From Lachnospiraceae bacterium UBA7109 (GTDB lineage: Bacteria; Bacillota; Clostridia; Lachnospirales; Lachnospiraceae): a stretch of 15,673 nucleotides of DNA. Numbering within the stretch: position 1 is the first letter of the stretch; every line of letters starts with the position of its first letter. Location: assembly GCA_002492335.1 (NCBI GenBank), contig DKYD01000067.1, positions 1 through 15,673 of the forward strand, written 5' to 3'. The position numbers and the translations under genes are program-made. The notes under the pieces were generated by a model that was given only the letters and a program-made list of their open reading frames with translations, had not been told where the DNA came from and did no database searches. Below, in pieces: positions 1 through 6,120 of this stretch.

Positions 1-6
1 ACTGAC

Positions 7-18
7 AGTAAATTTACT
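7..18. repeat. 12-bp perfect palindrome upstream of the panT-like promoter
   Basis: AGTAAATTTACT is perfectly self-complementary. It ends about 20 bp upstream of the -35 box of the promoter that drives the first gene. It could be an operator, but AT-rich palindromes of this size arise by chance, so this is only a candidate site. Confidence 0.25.
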
Positions 19-39
19 CTATCAGAGCGAAGTTTATAC

Positions 40-68
40 TTGTTCCATTTGAAAAAGAGTGTTATAAT
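40..68 (+). promoter_or_regulatory. Sigma-A promoter, extended -10, for the ECF S-component gene
   Basis: TTGTTC (40-45) and TATAAT (63-68) are separated by 17 bp. A TG dinucleotide one base before the -10 makes it an extended -10 element (TGTTATAAT). Transcription should begin near 75. The 5' leader of about 54 nt holds a 10-bp palindrome CGCTTAAGCG (92-101) just before the AAGGAGGA ribosome site (113-120). The leader is too short for a known riboswitch. Confidence 0.7.
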
Positions 69-128
69 TACTCCGTAATTGTATTGTATCCCGCTTAAGC
101 GAGAATGATAACAAGGAGGAATTGAATA

Positions 129-773
129 ATGAAAGAAAAAAGACACGACACAAGATGGATGGTCAGTGTTGCACTTATGGCGGCAATTGTTATTGTCCTG
201 GCGAACACACCGCTTGGAATGATTCAATTACCGATTATTAAGGCGACAACTGTACATATTCCGGTAATCATCGGGGCAATTTTGTTAGGGCCTTCTGCAG
301 GAGCGATCCTGGGAGCAGTATTTGGAATCTGCTCACTGATCAGCAACACGATGGCGCCTACACTGTTATCCTTTGCATTTTCACCGTTTATGAGTACGAC
401 GGGAATTCCCGGGGTTCTGAAAGCAATCTGGATATCTGTAGGATGCAGGATTTTAATCGGAGTTGCAGCAGGATGGCTGTGGATTCTGTTCAACAAGGTG
501 AAGCTAAATCATTTGATTGCGCTTCCGATTGTAGGATTTGCAGGATCCATGGTGAATACGATTGCGGTGATGGGAAGCATTTATCTGCTGTTTGCCCAGC
601 AGTATGCAGAGGCGAGAGAAGTTGGAGTTTCTGCAGTCTGGGGATTGATCATGGGAACAGTGACAGCTTCCGGAATTCCGGAGGCTATTGCAGCGGCGAT
701 TCTTGTGCTGGCGCTTGGAAAAGTCATGATTCAGGTATTTCGGAAAATGAATATGCCGGTTGAGGCTGCTTAA
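129..773 (+). CDS. ECF transporter S component, PanT/HmpT-like vitamin-binding membrane protein
   Basis: This is a small, very hydrophobic 214-residue protein with about five or six membrane segments and a basic, soluble N-terminus. The stretch from about residue 20 to 75 (an N-T-P-L-G turn, then KATTVHIPVIIGAILLGPSAG, then GAVFGICSLI) resembles the S components of energy-coupling factor transporters annotated as pantothenate or hydroxymethylpyrimidine carriers. These proteins bind the vitamin in the membrane and share the EcfT/EcfA/EcfA' energising module, which is not encoded here and is presumably elsewhere in the genome. The start is an ATG with a strong AAGGAGGA site 8 nt upstream. The gene has its own promoter and is closed by a hairpin, so it is probably monocistronic. 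Pantothenate as substrate is an inference from family resemblance; only the S-component assignment is firm. Confidence 0.85.
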   Translation: MKEKRHDTRWMVSVALMAAIVIVLANTPLGMIQLPIIKATTVHIPVIIGAILLGPSAGAILGAVFGICSLISNTMAPTLLSFAFSPFMSTTGIPGVLKAIWISVGCRILIGVAAGWLWILFNKVKLNHLIALPIVGFAGSMVNTIAVMGSIYLLFAQQYAEAREVGVSAVWGLIMGTVTASGIPEAIAAAILVLALGKVMIQVFRKMNMPVEAA

Positions 774-785
774 TATTACAATTGG

Positions 786-817
786 AACGGTCTGCTTCAT
801 TTCTGAAGCAGGCCGTT
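786..817 (+). terminator. Hairpin terminator after the ECF S-component gene
   Basis: The arms 786-799 and 804-817 form a 14-bp stem with a single G-U pair around a TTTC loop. The T-run after it is short (TTTGATGATAT), so termination may be partial and some transcripts may continue into the tetR gene 29 nt downstream. No separate clear promoter for tetR is visible. Confidence 0.7.
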
Positions 818-845
818 TGATGATATATAACCGAGGTGGGAAACG

Positions 846-1439
846 ATGCCAAAGTATGGGGAAGAATTGAAACAGAGAATTTTGGATGCGGCATGGGAGC
901 TTTTTGATGAAAAAGGCTATAAAAAGACGACGGTGAATGATATTATCCGCAGGGCGGATACTTCAAAAGGCGGATTTTATTATTATTTTGATTCAAAAGA
1001 TGAGCTTTTGCACTCTCTTTACAATATATTTGACAGGGAATATGAAAAATTCTATAAGACAATGGATGAGCGTCTGGACAGTATGACCCGGCTGAAACAG
1101 TTAAGCCAGTATATGCTTTATTTTATTGAAGGGAATACATCCCCGGAATTTATGATTGCACTTTATGATATGCAGGAGAAAAAACGGGATAATTTTCAGG
1201 ATCAGAACCGGTATTATTTTCGGCTTGTGAAAAAGATCATTGCAGAAGGACAGCAGAGGAAGGAAATCCGGGATGACATGACAGCGGAAGAGCTGGAGCA
1301 TCATGTGCTTGTTCTGGAAAAAGGGATTATTCTTGACTGGTGTGTACAGAACGGCGGATTTTCACTGGGATACTTTGGAACAAAGAATTTTGAACTCTAT
1401 ATAGAATTCATGAAGTATGAGAATAAAGGTAAGGATTAA
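846..1439 (+). CDS. TetR/AcrR-family transcriptional regulator
   Basis: A 197-residue protein of usual TetR length. The N-terminal helix-turn-helix spans about residues 10-55: 'AAWELFDEKGYKKTTV', then 'IIRRADTSKGGFYYYFDSKDELL', the canonical TetR recognition-helix and helix-4 pattern. The rest is an alpha-helical ligand-binding and dimerisation domain with no recognisable ligand signature. The start is an ATG preceded by GAGGTGGG (834-841). It lies immediately upstream of putP in the same orientation. The intergenic region between them holds two palindromes sharing GAGACC-N2-GGTCTC, the kind of site a TetR dimer binds, so it most likely represses putP. The effector could be proline or a related compound, but nothing in the sequence shows this. 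The family call is secure; the target is inferred. Confidence 0.93.
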   Translation: MPKYGEELKQRILDAAWELFDEKGYKKTTVNDIIRRADTSKGGFYYYFDSKDELLHSLYNIFDREYEKFYKTMDERLDSMTRLKQLSQYMLYFIEGNTSPEFMIALYDMQEKKRDNFQDQNRYYFRLVKKIIAEGQQRKEIRDDMTAEELEHHVLVLEKGIILDWCVQNGGFSLGYFGTKNFELYIEFMKYENKGKD

Positions 1440-1443
1440 AAGG

Positions 1444-1457
1444 GAGACCATGGTCTC
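1444..1457. promoter_or_regulatory. Palindromic operator candidate 1 (GAGACC-AT-GGTCTC)
   Basis: This is a perfect 14-bp palindrome starting 4 nt after the tetR stop codon and 44 bp upstream of the putP -35 box. Both arms are identical to those of the second palindrome at 1547-1560; only the two central bases differ (AT here, CG there). The shared arms and their placement on either side of the putP promoter point to one dimeric regulator, most simply the adjacent TetR protein. Confidence 0.65.
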
Positions 1458-1500
1458 TGGAAACGCGGATTAAGGAAGCGGAGAAAAGCGGGAGAATTTG

Positions 1501-1529
1501 TTGACAGTCTCTGTTTTCATTGATATAAT
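1501..1529 (+). promoter_or_regulatory. Consensus sigma-A promoter for putP
   Basis: TTGACA (1501-1506) and TATAAT (1524-1529), both exact consensus, are separated by 17 bp. Expected start of transcription is near 1536. A partial operator half-site (AGTCTC, 1506-1511) touches the -35 box. Such a strong promoter would be expected to need repression, in line with the operator just downstream. Confidence 0.85.
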
Positions 1530-1544
1530 AGGCTTCGTGAAGGA

Positions 1545-1562
1545 AAGAGACCGCGGTCTCTT
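1545..1562. promoter_or_regulatory. Palindromic operator candidate 2, 18 bp, downstream of putP start of transcription
   Basis: AAGAGACCGCGGTCTCTT is an 18-bp perfect palindrome whose 14-bp core matches candidate 1. It covers roughly +10 to +27 of the predicted putP transcript, where a bound dimer would block promoter clearance. The distance between the two palindrome centres is 103 bp. Binding by the neighbouring TetR protein is an inference from position and symmetry. Confidence 0.75.
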
Positions 1563-1597
1563 CCGGAGAGTGAATGAGAACAGAGGAGGATTTTTTT

Positions 1598-3118
1598 ATG
1601 ACAAACTTTCTTATTATTCTTGCTATAGCGGTTTATCTGGCTGCTATGATCGTGATCGGATTTGTATTCAGCAAGAAAAACAGTAATTCAGAAGATTTTT
1701 ATCTGGGAGGCCGTAAGATGGGGCCGCTTGTGGTTGCTATGAGTGCTGAGGCAAGTGATATGTCCAGCTGGCTTTTGATGGGACTTCCGGGTGTTGCCTA
1801 TCTTACCGGCGTCTGTGACGCCGCATGGACGGCTATTGGGCTGGCTGTCGGAACATGGCTGAACTGGTTTTTTGTTTCCAGAAGGCTTCGCCGTTATTCC
1901 AGCAATATCAATGCGATTACAGTACCTGATTTTTTGGCAAAGCGTTTTCATGACAAGAGAAATATTATTACAGCCGTAGCAGCTGTAGTAATTGTTGTTT
2001 TCTTTATTCCTTATACAGCATCCGGATTTGCTGCATGCGGGAAGCTTTTCCACTCTTTATTTGGTGTGGATTATGTACTGGCAATGGTGATTTCCGCACT
2101 TGTTATTGTGCTTTATACGATCATGGGCGGCTTCCGGGCAGTATGTACGACAGACTTGATTCAGAGTATTGTCATGAGTATTGCGCTGGTTACGGTTGTA
2201 TGCTTTGGAGTATCACAGGCCGGAGGAATTGGCGCGGTTATGGATAATGCGAGAGCGCTGCCCGGCTATCTTTCCCTGACTTCTACCTATAATGCGGCAA
2301 ATAGTACTGCAGAACCTTATGGGGTGCTGACTACATTTTCTATGCTGGCATGGGGACTTGGATATTTTGGTATGCCGCATATTCTGGTTCGCTTTATGTC
2401 TATTAAAGATGAGAAGAAGCTGGTTCTTTCCCGTCGGATCGCAACAATATGGGTTGTAATTGCAATGTCGGTTGCTATTTTTATCGGTGTTGTGGGTCTT
2501 GGTATGACAAAGGCAGGTGTGATCGGAACACTGGCGGATCCGGAAACGATTATTATGAATATCACGGATGTTCTTAGCAAATATGGTATATTTGCCGCAT
2601 TAATTGCAGGTGTGATCCTGGCAGGCATCCTGGCGGCTACCATGTCGACAGCGGACAGCCAGATGCTGGCGGCAGCTTCCAGCATTTCACAGAATGTGGT
2701 GAAAGATTTCTTACATATTAAGATTGATGAGAAGAAGGAACTGTTGATTGCCCGTATTACAATTGTTTGCATTTCCATTGTTGGTATTTTCCTTGCACTG
2801 GATCCGAATTCCAGTGTGTTTGGTATCGTATCCTTCGCCTGGGCAGGTTTTGGCGGAGCATTCGGTGCAGTTATGCTGTGCTCCCTGTTCTGGAAACGCT
2901 GTAATCTCGCAGGCGCTCTGTCCGGTATGGTTGCCGGAGGTGCAATGATCTTTATTTGGAAATATGTAGTAAGACCTTTGGGAGGAATCTGGGATATCTA
3001 TGAACTTCTTCCTGCCTTTCTGGTATCTCTGGCGGTGATCGTGATCGTCAGTCTTCTTACGAAAGAACCGGATGCTCAGATCGTAAAAGAATTTGAACAG
3101 GCAAAAATAAATGAGTAA
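1598..3118 (+). CDS. putP: Sodium/proline symporter (SSS family)
   Basis: A 506-residue polytopic membrane protein of the solute:sodium symporter family, with about 12-13 hydrophobic segments. It imports proline with Na+. The residue 39-66 region includes 'SAEASDMSSWLLMGLPG', nearly the PutP signature in which Ala, Asp and Met around residue 54 form part of the Na+ site. A later 'LAATMSTADSQML' matches the second half of that site. An upstream in-frame ATG at 1574 exists, but the AGAGGAGGA site (1582-1590) sits correctly for the ATG at 1598 and downstream of the 1574 one, so 1598 is chosen. It follows tetR and the operator pair described separately. The next gene starts 38 nt downstream with no terminator, so read-through is likely. 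Proline is the best-supported substrate, but other SSS substrates cannot be excluded from sequence alone. Confidence 0.93.
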   Translation: MTNFLIILAIAVYLAAMIVIGFVFSKKNSNSEDFYLGGRKMGPLVVAMSAEASDMSSWLLMGLPGVAYLTGVCDAAWTAIGLAVGTWLNWFFVSRRLRRYSSNINAITVPDFLAKRFHDKRNIITAVAAVVIVVFFIPYTASGFAACGKLFHSLFGVDYVLAMVISALVIVLYTIMGGFRAVCTTDLIQSIVMSIALVTVVCFGVSQAGGIGAVMDNARALPGYLSLTSTYNAANSTAEPYGVLTTFSMLAWGLGYFGMPHILVRFMSIKDEKKLVLSRRIATIWVVIAMSVAIFIGVVGLGMTKAGVIGTLADPETIIMNITDVLSKYGIFAALIAGVILAGILAATMSTADSQMLAAASSISQNVVKDFLHIKIDEKKELLIARITIVCISIVGIFLALDPNSSVFGIVSFAWAGFGGAFGAVMLCSLFWKRCNLAGALSGMVAGGAMIFIWKYVVRPLGGIWDIYELLPAFLVSLAVIVIVSLLTKEPDAQIVKEFEQAKINE

Positions 3119-3156
3119 CTGAGTAAGTCAATAAAAGAATAAAGGGAGGGATTTCT

Positions 3157-3780
3157 ATGACAGAGAACAAGATTATTACAATTGGACGTGAATTCGGAAG
3201 CGGTGGACACGAGATTGCAAATCGGCTTGCAACCCGGCTGGATATTCCGTTGTATGATAATAATCTGGTCAGAATGGTTGCAAAGAAACTGGATATCAGG
3301 GAAGAGACGGCACAGGCAGTAGATGAGACAACCCTGAATGGTTTCCTGAAGGGATTTGTTCTGAATCCGATGGAATATTCCGCATCGATCAACAGCGAAG
3401 AGTATTGCCGTCCGCTGAATGAGCAGGTGTATGAACTCCAGTCTGAGATCATCCGTAAGCTTGCAGGGCAGGGATCTTGTGTTTTTGTGGGGAGATGTGC
3501 GGATTATGTCTTGAAAGATTGCCCGAATTGTATTAATATATTTATCTGTGCAGACCTGGAAGACAGAATCAAAAGAATTTCGGAGCGTTATGATGTGTCT
3601 GAACGTAAGGCTGCAGATAAGATCAAGAAGATTGATCGTGAAAGAAAGTATTATTATGAATCTCATACAGGACTTTACTGGGGAGATATGGATTCCCAGC
3701 AGATTCTTCTGAATGTCAGCCGTATTGGAATGGAACGTACCGTTGATATTTTAGAAGCGATTTATAAAGCTGTAAGATGA
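3157..3780 (+). CDS. Cytidylate kinase-like family protein
   Basis: A 207-residue soluble protein of the cytidylate-kinase-like P-loop family (the AAA_26 type common in Clostridia), distinct from housekeeping Cmk. The nucleotide loop near the N-terminus reads GREFGSGGHEIA (residues 10-21). It keeps the glycines but lacks the Lys-Ser/Thr of a classical Walker A motif. Later family features are 'GSCVFVGRCADYVL' (about 105-120) and a basic, LID-like stretch 'RISERYDVSERKAADKIKKIDRERKYYYE'. The ATG is preceded by GGGAGG (3145-3150). It probably phosphorylates a small nucleotide-like molecule, but the substrate of this subfamily is not evident here. It stands 38 nt after putP and 60 nt before a metal-exporter-like gene with no terminator between, so it may share the putP transcript. 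Confidence 0.85.
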   Translation: MTENKIITIGREFGSGGHEIANRLATRLDIPLYDNNLVRMVAKKLDIREETAQAVDETTLNGFLKGFVLNPMEYSASINSEEYCRPLNEQVYELQSEIIRKLAGQGSCVFVGRCADYVLKDCPNCINIFICADLEDRIKRISERYDVSERKAADKIKKIDRERKYYYESHTGLYWGDMDSQQILLNVSRIGMERTVDILEAIYKAVR

Positions 3781-3840
3781 TGTTGGGGTCAAAAGATGCC
3801 ATACGGATTGTTTCAAAAAAGGGTTAGACGGTGACAGAAT

Positions 3841-4686
3841 TTGATAAAAGAGATATTTATGGACGCGGGAGCGGATACGTTAAGAATGCTCCCGTTCCTT
3901 TTTGCGGCGTTTCTTGTAATAGAAGCGCTTGAACATTATTCAACAGAATATACGAGAAGACTGCTTGTAAAAGTGGGAAAGGCGGGACCGATTGTCGGGG
4001 CCTTGGCAGGGTGTATCCCGCAGTGCGGATTTTCTGTGCTGGCGGCGAATTTGTATGCCGGCGGGATTATTTCTCCTGGAACACTTCTTGCAGTATTTCT
4101 TTCTACTTCCGATGAGGCGGTCCTTATTATACTTGGCAATCCGGGCGCGTCCGGACGGGTAGCAGCTTTGATGGGAGCAAAAGTAGTAATCGGAATAACG
4201 GCAGGATATATAACAGATTTATTTCTGGGGAAATATGTCGTTTCTCCGAAGGAACAGGGAAATCTGTGTGAGCATTGTGGCTGTCATGAACATCATGCAG
4301 GGATTTTGAAGCCCGCGCTGCGCCATACGGTAAAAATTGCCTGTTATTTGTTTGTATTTACCTTGCTTTTAAGCTTCATCATTGAGGCGACAGGGATTGA
4401 AAAGTTATCGCAATATTTGCTGCGGGATACATGGTTTCAGCCTGTTATGACTGCTCTCCTCGGTCTGATTCCTAATTGTGCCGCATCTGTTATGCTGACG
4501 GAGTTATATTTATGTGGTGCGATTTCGTTTACCTCGGTGCTGGCGGGGCTCTGTTCGGCTGCGGGTATAGGACTTGTTGTCTTGTGCAAGGTGAACCGTG
4601 ATAAAAGAGAAAATCTGAAAATATTAGGTCTGTTATATTTTATTTCGGTGATTGCCGGAATTATAGCAGAACTTGTTGGAATGTAG
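3841..4686 (+). CDS. Putative heavy-metal (arsenic/manganese) efflux protein, ArsP_2-like 10-TM family
   Basis: A 281-residue membrane protein built as two similar halves. 'AGCIPQCGFSVLAANLYAGGIIS' (about 56-78) is echoed by 'LGLIPNCAASVMLTELYLCGAIS' (about 207-229), each with a G-x-I-P-x-C signature likely lining the transport path. The halves are joined by a cytoplasmic-looking loop rich in metal ligands (C143, H145, C146, C148, H149, H151, H152). This fits the 'putative 10-TM heavy-metal exporter' family, some members of which have been relabelled as manganese transporters; the metal is not shown by sequence. The TTG start is chosen because GGTGA (3830-3834) lies 6 nt upstream and the extra N-terminal residues match the amphipathic helix usual in the family. 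An ATG at 3859 is the alternative. No terminator separates it from the kinase-like gene. Confidence 0.75.
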   Translation: MIKEIFMDAGADTLRMLPFLFAAFLVIEALEHYSTEYTRRLLVKVGKAGPIVGALAGCIPQCGFSVLAANLYAGGIISPGTLLAVFLSTSDEAVLIILGNPGASGRVAALMGAKVVIGITAGYITDLFLGKYVVSPKEQGNLCEHCGCHEHHAGILKPALRHTVKIACYLFVFTLLLSFIIEATGIEKLSQYLLRDTWFQPVMTALLGLIPNCAASVMLTELYLCGAISFTSVLAGLCSAAGIGLVVLCKVNRDKRENLKILGLLYFISVIAGIIAELVGM

Positions 4687-4698
4687 CACATTGCACAA

Positions 4699-4716
4699 AA
4701 TAAAACGTGTTTTATT
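4699..4716. repeat. AT-rich inverted repeat, weak hairpin or operator
   Basis: AATAAAAC-GT-GTTTTATT consists of 8-bp perfect arms around two bases. It begins 13 nt after the metal-exporter stop codon and ends 24 nt before the -35 of the next promoter. As RNA the stem would be almost all A-U and a poor terminator; as DNA it could be an operator for the DUF6465 gene. Nothing else distinguishes the two readings. Confidence 0.35.
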
Positions 4717-4739
4717 GATAAATATAAACAAAATGAAAA

Positions 4740-4767
4740 TTGTTTTTTTGAGATGATGTGTTATAAT
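4740..4767 (+). promoter_or_regulatory. Extended -10 promoter for the DUF6465 gene
   Basis: TTGTTT (4740-4745) and TATAAT (4762-4767) are separated by 16 bp, with the extended -10 TG at 4759-4760 (TGTTATAAT). The surroundings are strongly A/T rich, which would help upstream contacts. The leader to the chosen start is about 35 nt. Confidence 0.7.
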
Positions 4768-4809
4768 ATAATCTGTTAACTGTCATATGTTATACAAGGA
4801 GGAATGATT

Positions 4810-5265
4810 GTGGCAATGAAAAAAAGAACAAAAGTAACATCTTCCACGACAGAGAAAGCAATCGTAAAAGAGCCTGTTGTAAAGAAGCCTGTTGCAAAAG
4901 AAGTTGTAAAAGAATCTGAAGCAAAGAAACCTGCTGTAAAAGAAACAGCTGCAAAGGAAACAGTGGTAAAAGAAACTGTTGCAGAGACACTTGCTGCAAA
5001 GGCGGCTGTTGTAAAAGAAGCAGTAGAGAAAAAACAGGGTGCAAAGAAGCAGACGGCAAAGAAAGAAATAAAGGTAAAAGCGTTTGTTGAGTATTACGGA
5101 AAACAGGTAGAAGAGAAAGACATGATTGCAAATGTAAAAAAAGCATGGACAAAATCAGGCAAAAAAGTTGGCGACATTAAGACTATGGAACTTTACATAA
5201 AACCGGAAGAAGCAGCTGTTTACTATGTGATTAACGGCACAGAGACAGGCGCTGTTGCATTCTAA
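4810..5265 (+). CDS. Lys/Ala/Val-repeat protein with C-terminal DUF6465 domain
   Basis: A 151-residue protein in two parts. Residues about 19-86 are a low-complexity, lysine-studded tract with a five-residue period (KPAVK, ETAAK, ETVVK and similar), like the basic tails of histone H1-like proteins. Residues about 90-151 form a compact domain ('VEYYGKQVEEKDMIANVKKAWTK' to 'AAVYYVINGTETGAVAF') recognised as DUF6465, whose function is unknown. No signal peptide or membrane segment is seen. An in-frame ATG at 4804 almost touches the AAGGAGGA site (4796-4803). The GTG at 4810 is 7 nt from it and is the better start; the ATG at 4816 is a third option. It has its own promoter and terminator, so it is monocistronic. 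Nucleic-acid binding is only a guess from the charged tail. Confidence 0.8.
   Translation: MAMKKRTKVTSSTTEKAIVKEPVVKKPVAKEVVKESEAKKPAVKETAAKETVVKETVAETLAAKAAVVKEAVEKKQGAKKQTAKKEIKVKAFVEYYGKQVEEKDMIANVKKAWTKSGKKVGDIKTMELYIKPEEAAVYYVINGTETGAVAF
4864..5067 (+). repeat. Degenerate 15-bp coding repeats (pentapeptides)
   Basis: About thirteen 15-bp units, each encoding a variant of E/K-x-A/V-A/V-K, run in frame inside the DUF6465 gene. The commonest DNA phrase is GTAAAAGAA or GCAAAGAAA. One unit is a residue short (EVVK). Such tracts expand and contract readily, so length differences between strains would be expected. Confidence 0.7.
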
Positions 5266-5276
5266 GTCTGGAAACG

Positions 5277-5312
5277 AAAAGGGCATCTCTTTACAGAGAT
5301 GTTCTTTTTTTC
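5277..5312 (+). terminator. Intrinsic terminator after the DUF6465 gene
   Basis: The arms AAAAGGGCATCTCT (5277-5290) and AGAGATGTTCTTTT (5295-5308) pair over 14 bp with two G-U pairs around a TTAC loop. The 3' arm runs into a T-tract (5305-5311), broken by one C before TTTACT. This is a good rho-independent terminator beginning 12 nt after the stop codon. Confidence 0.85.
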
Positions 5313-5341
5313 TTTACTGTTTGTTACAAAATTGTTATAAT
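5313..5341 (+). promoter_or_regulatory. Extended -10 promoter for the GGADGPT membrane gene and PHP gene
   Basis: TTTACT (5313-5318) and TATAAT (5336-5341) are 17 bp apart. TG at 5333-5334 gives the extended -10 TGTTATAAT. The -35 is weak, so the extended -10 probably carries recognition. The leader of about 52 nt ends in GGAGAAGGA before the ATG at 5401. Confidence 0.6.
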
Positions 5342-5400
5342 AAAAGAAATAAAATGTAACAAAACAGCAAAGATTAATAAGAAACAAAGGAGAAGGACTT

Positions 5401-6117
5401 ATGGGGCAGATAGTAGGGTTTAATAAAAGTATGAGCATCTTTGGAGGAGCAGACGGACCGACTTCCGTGTTTCTTGCAGGTAAGCCTGCAATGGGTATTA
5501 TGATTGCCGGAGTTGTAATTGGACTTTTAGTCTGTCTTTTCGGATTGAAGCTTGTAAGGCTTTTGACTGTACTTACAGGAGGAATCATTGGACTTGCTAT
5601 AGGAGCGGTAATCGCGGTTGTGGCGGGAGTAGACGGAGTCCCTTTTATAGCAATTATGGCAGTCTGTGCGGTTGTGCTGGCGGCGCTGTCATTTTTCCTG
5701 TATCGGTTTGGGGTATTCTGTATGACATTTTTTATCAGTATAGCTGTTATGGGGGCGCTGCTTCCGGGAAATTCACTGCCGATTGTAATTACAATGTATG
5801 CAGTATCATTTGCTTTAGCAATTCTTTCCGCTATTTATGTAGAACCGATTGTAATTGTGCTGACAGCGGTTTCCGGTGGTATTATGGCTGGAACTATGGC
5901 GGTTCAGCTTGCAGGTCTTGATGGCTGGACAGGTTATGCGGCAGGCGCGGTAATTGCAGTGATCGGTATGGTTCTGCAGTTTGCAATGCAGTCTCGGAAG
6001 GTTGGAAAGAAGGAGCGGGATTATGCAGATGAGATAAAAGAAAAGGTATCCATGGAATTAGAGGTGGAAAAGGCAAGAAATATCCTTGATGATGAAGAGG
6101 ATGACGAAGAGGAATAG
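5401..6117 (+). CDS. 7-TM protein (DUF4203/TMEM198-like) with N-terminal GGADGPT motif
   Basis: A 238-residue integral membrane protein of unknown function. After a short N-terminus with 'SIFGGADGPTSVFLAGK' (12-28) come about seven glycine/alanine-rich membrane segments (about 30-48, 51-77, 79-102, 104-123, 125-147, 148-173, 175-197). A basic then acidic cytoplasmic tail follows, ending in a run of Asp and Glu. The 7-TM layout resembles DUF4203/TMEM198-like proteins. The GGADGPT peptide is otherwise characteristic of the beta subunits of Na+-translocating decarboxylases (OadB/MmdB/GcdB), but the rest of this protein is not OadB-like and is much too short. The ATG is preceded by GGAGAAGGA. It ends 3 nt before the PHP gene, indicating cotranscription and probably translational coupling. 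Transport or sensing roles are unproven. Confidence 0.75.
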   Translation: MGQIVGFNKSMSIFGGADGPTSVFLAGKPAMGIMIAGVVIGLLVCLFGLKLVRLLTVLTGGIIGLAIGAVIAVVAGVDGVPFIAIMAVCAVVLAALSFFLYRFGVFCMTFFISIAVMGALLPGNSLPIVITMYAVSFALAILSAIYVEPIVIVLTAVSGGIMAGTMAVQLAGLDGWTGYAAGAVIAVIGMVLQFAMQSRKVGKKERDYADEIKEKVSMELEVEKARNILDDEEDDEEE

Positions 6118-6120
6118 CGT

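Noticed and set aside
2317..2778. Long minus-strand open frame inside putP, and similar antisense frames inside leuC, thrC, feoB and the SpoIID-like gene
   Set aside because: All lie wholly within strongly recognised genes on the opposite strand, lack ribosome sites and show no family features.
3781..3840. yybP-ykoY-type manganese riboswitch before the metal exporter
   Set aside because: The gap is only 60 nt, too short for that riboswitch, and shows no matching hairpins or terminator.
4864..5067. CRISPR array or minisatellite reading of the 15-bp repeats
   Set aside because: The units are contiguous, in frame, degenerate at the third base and within a coding region; there are no unique spacers.
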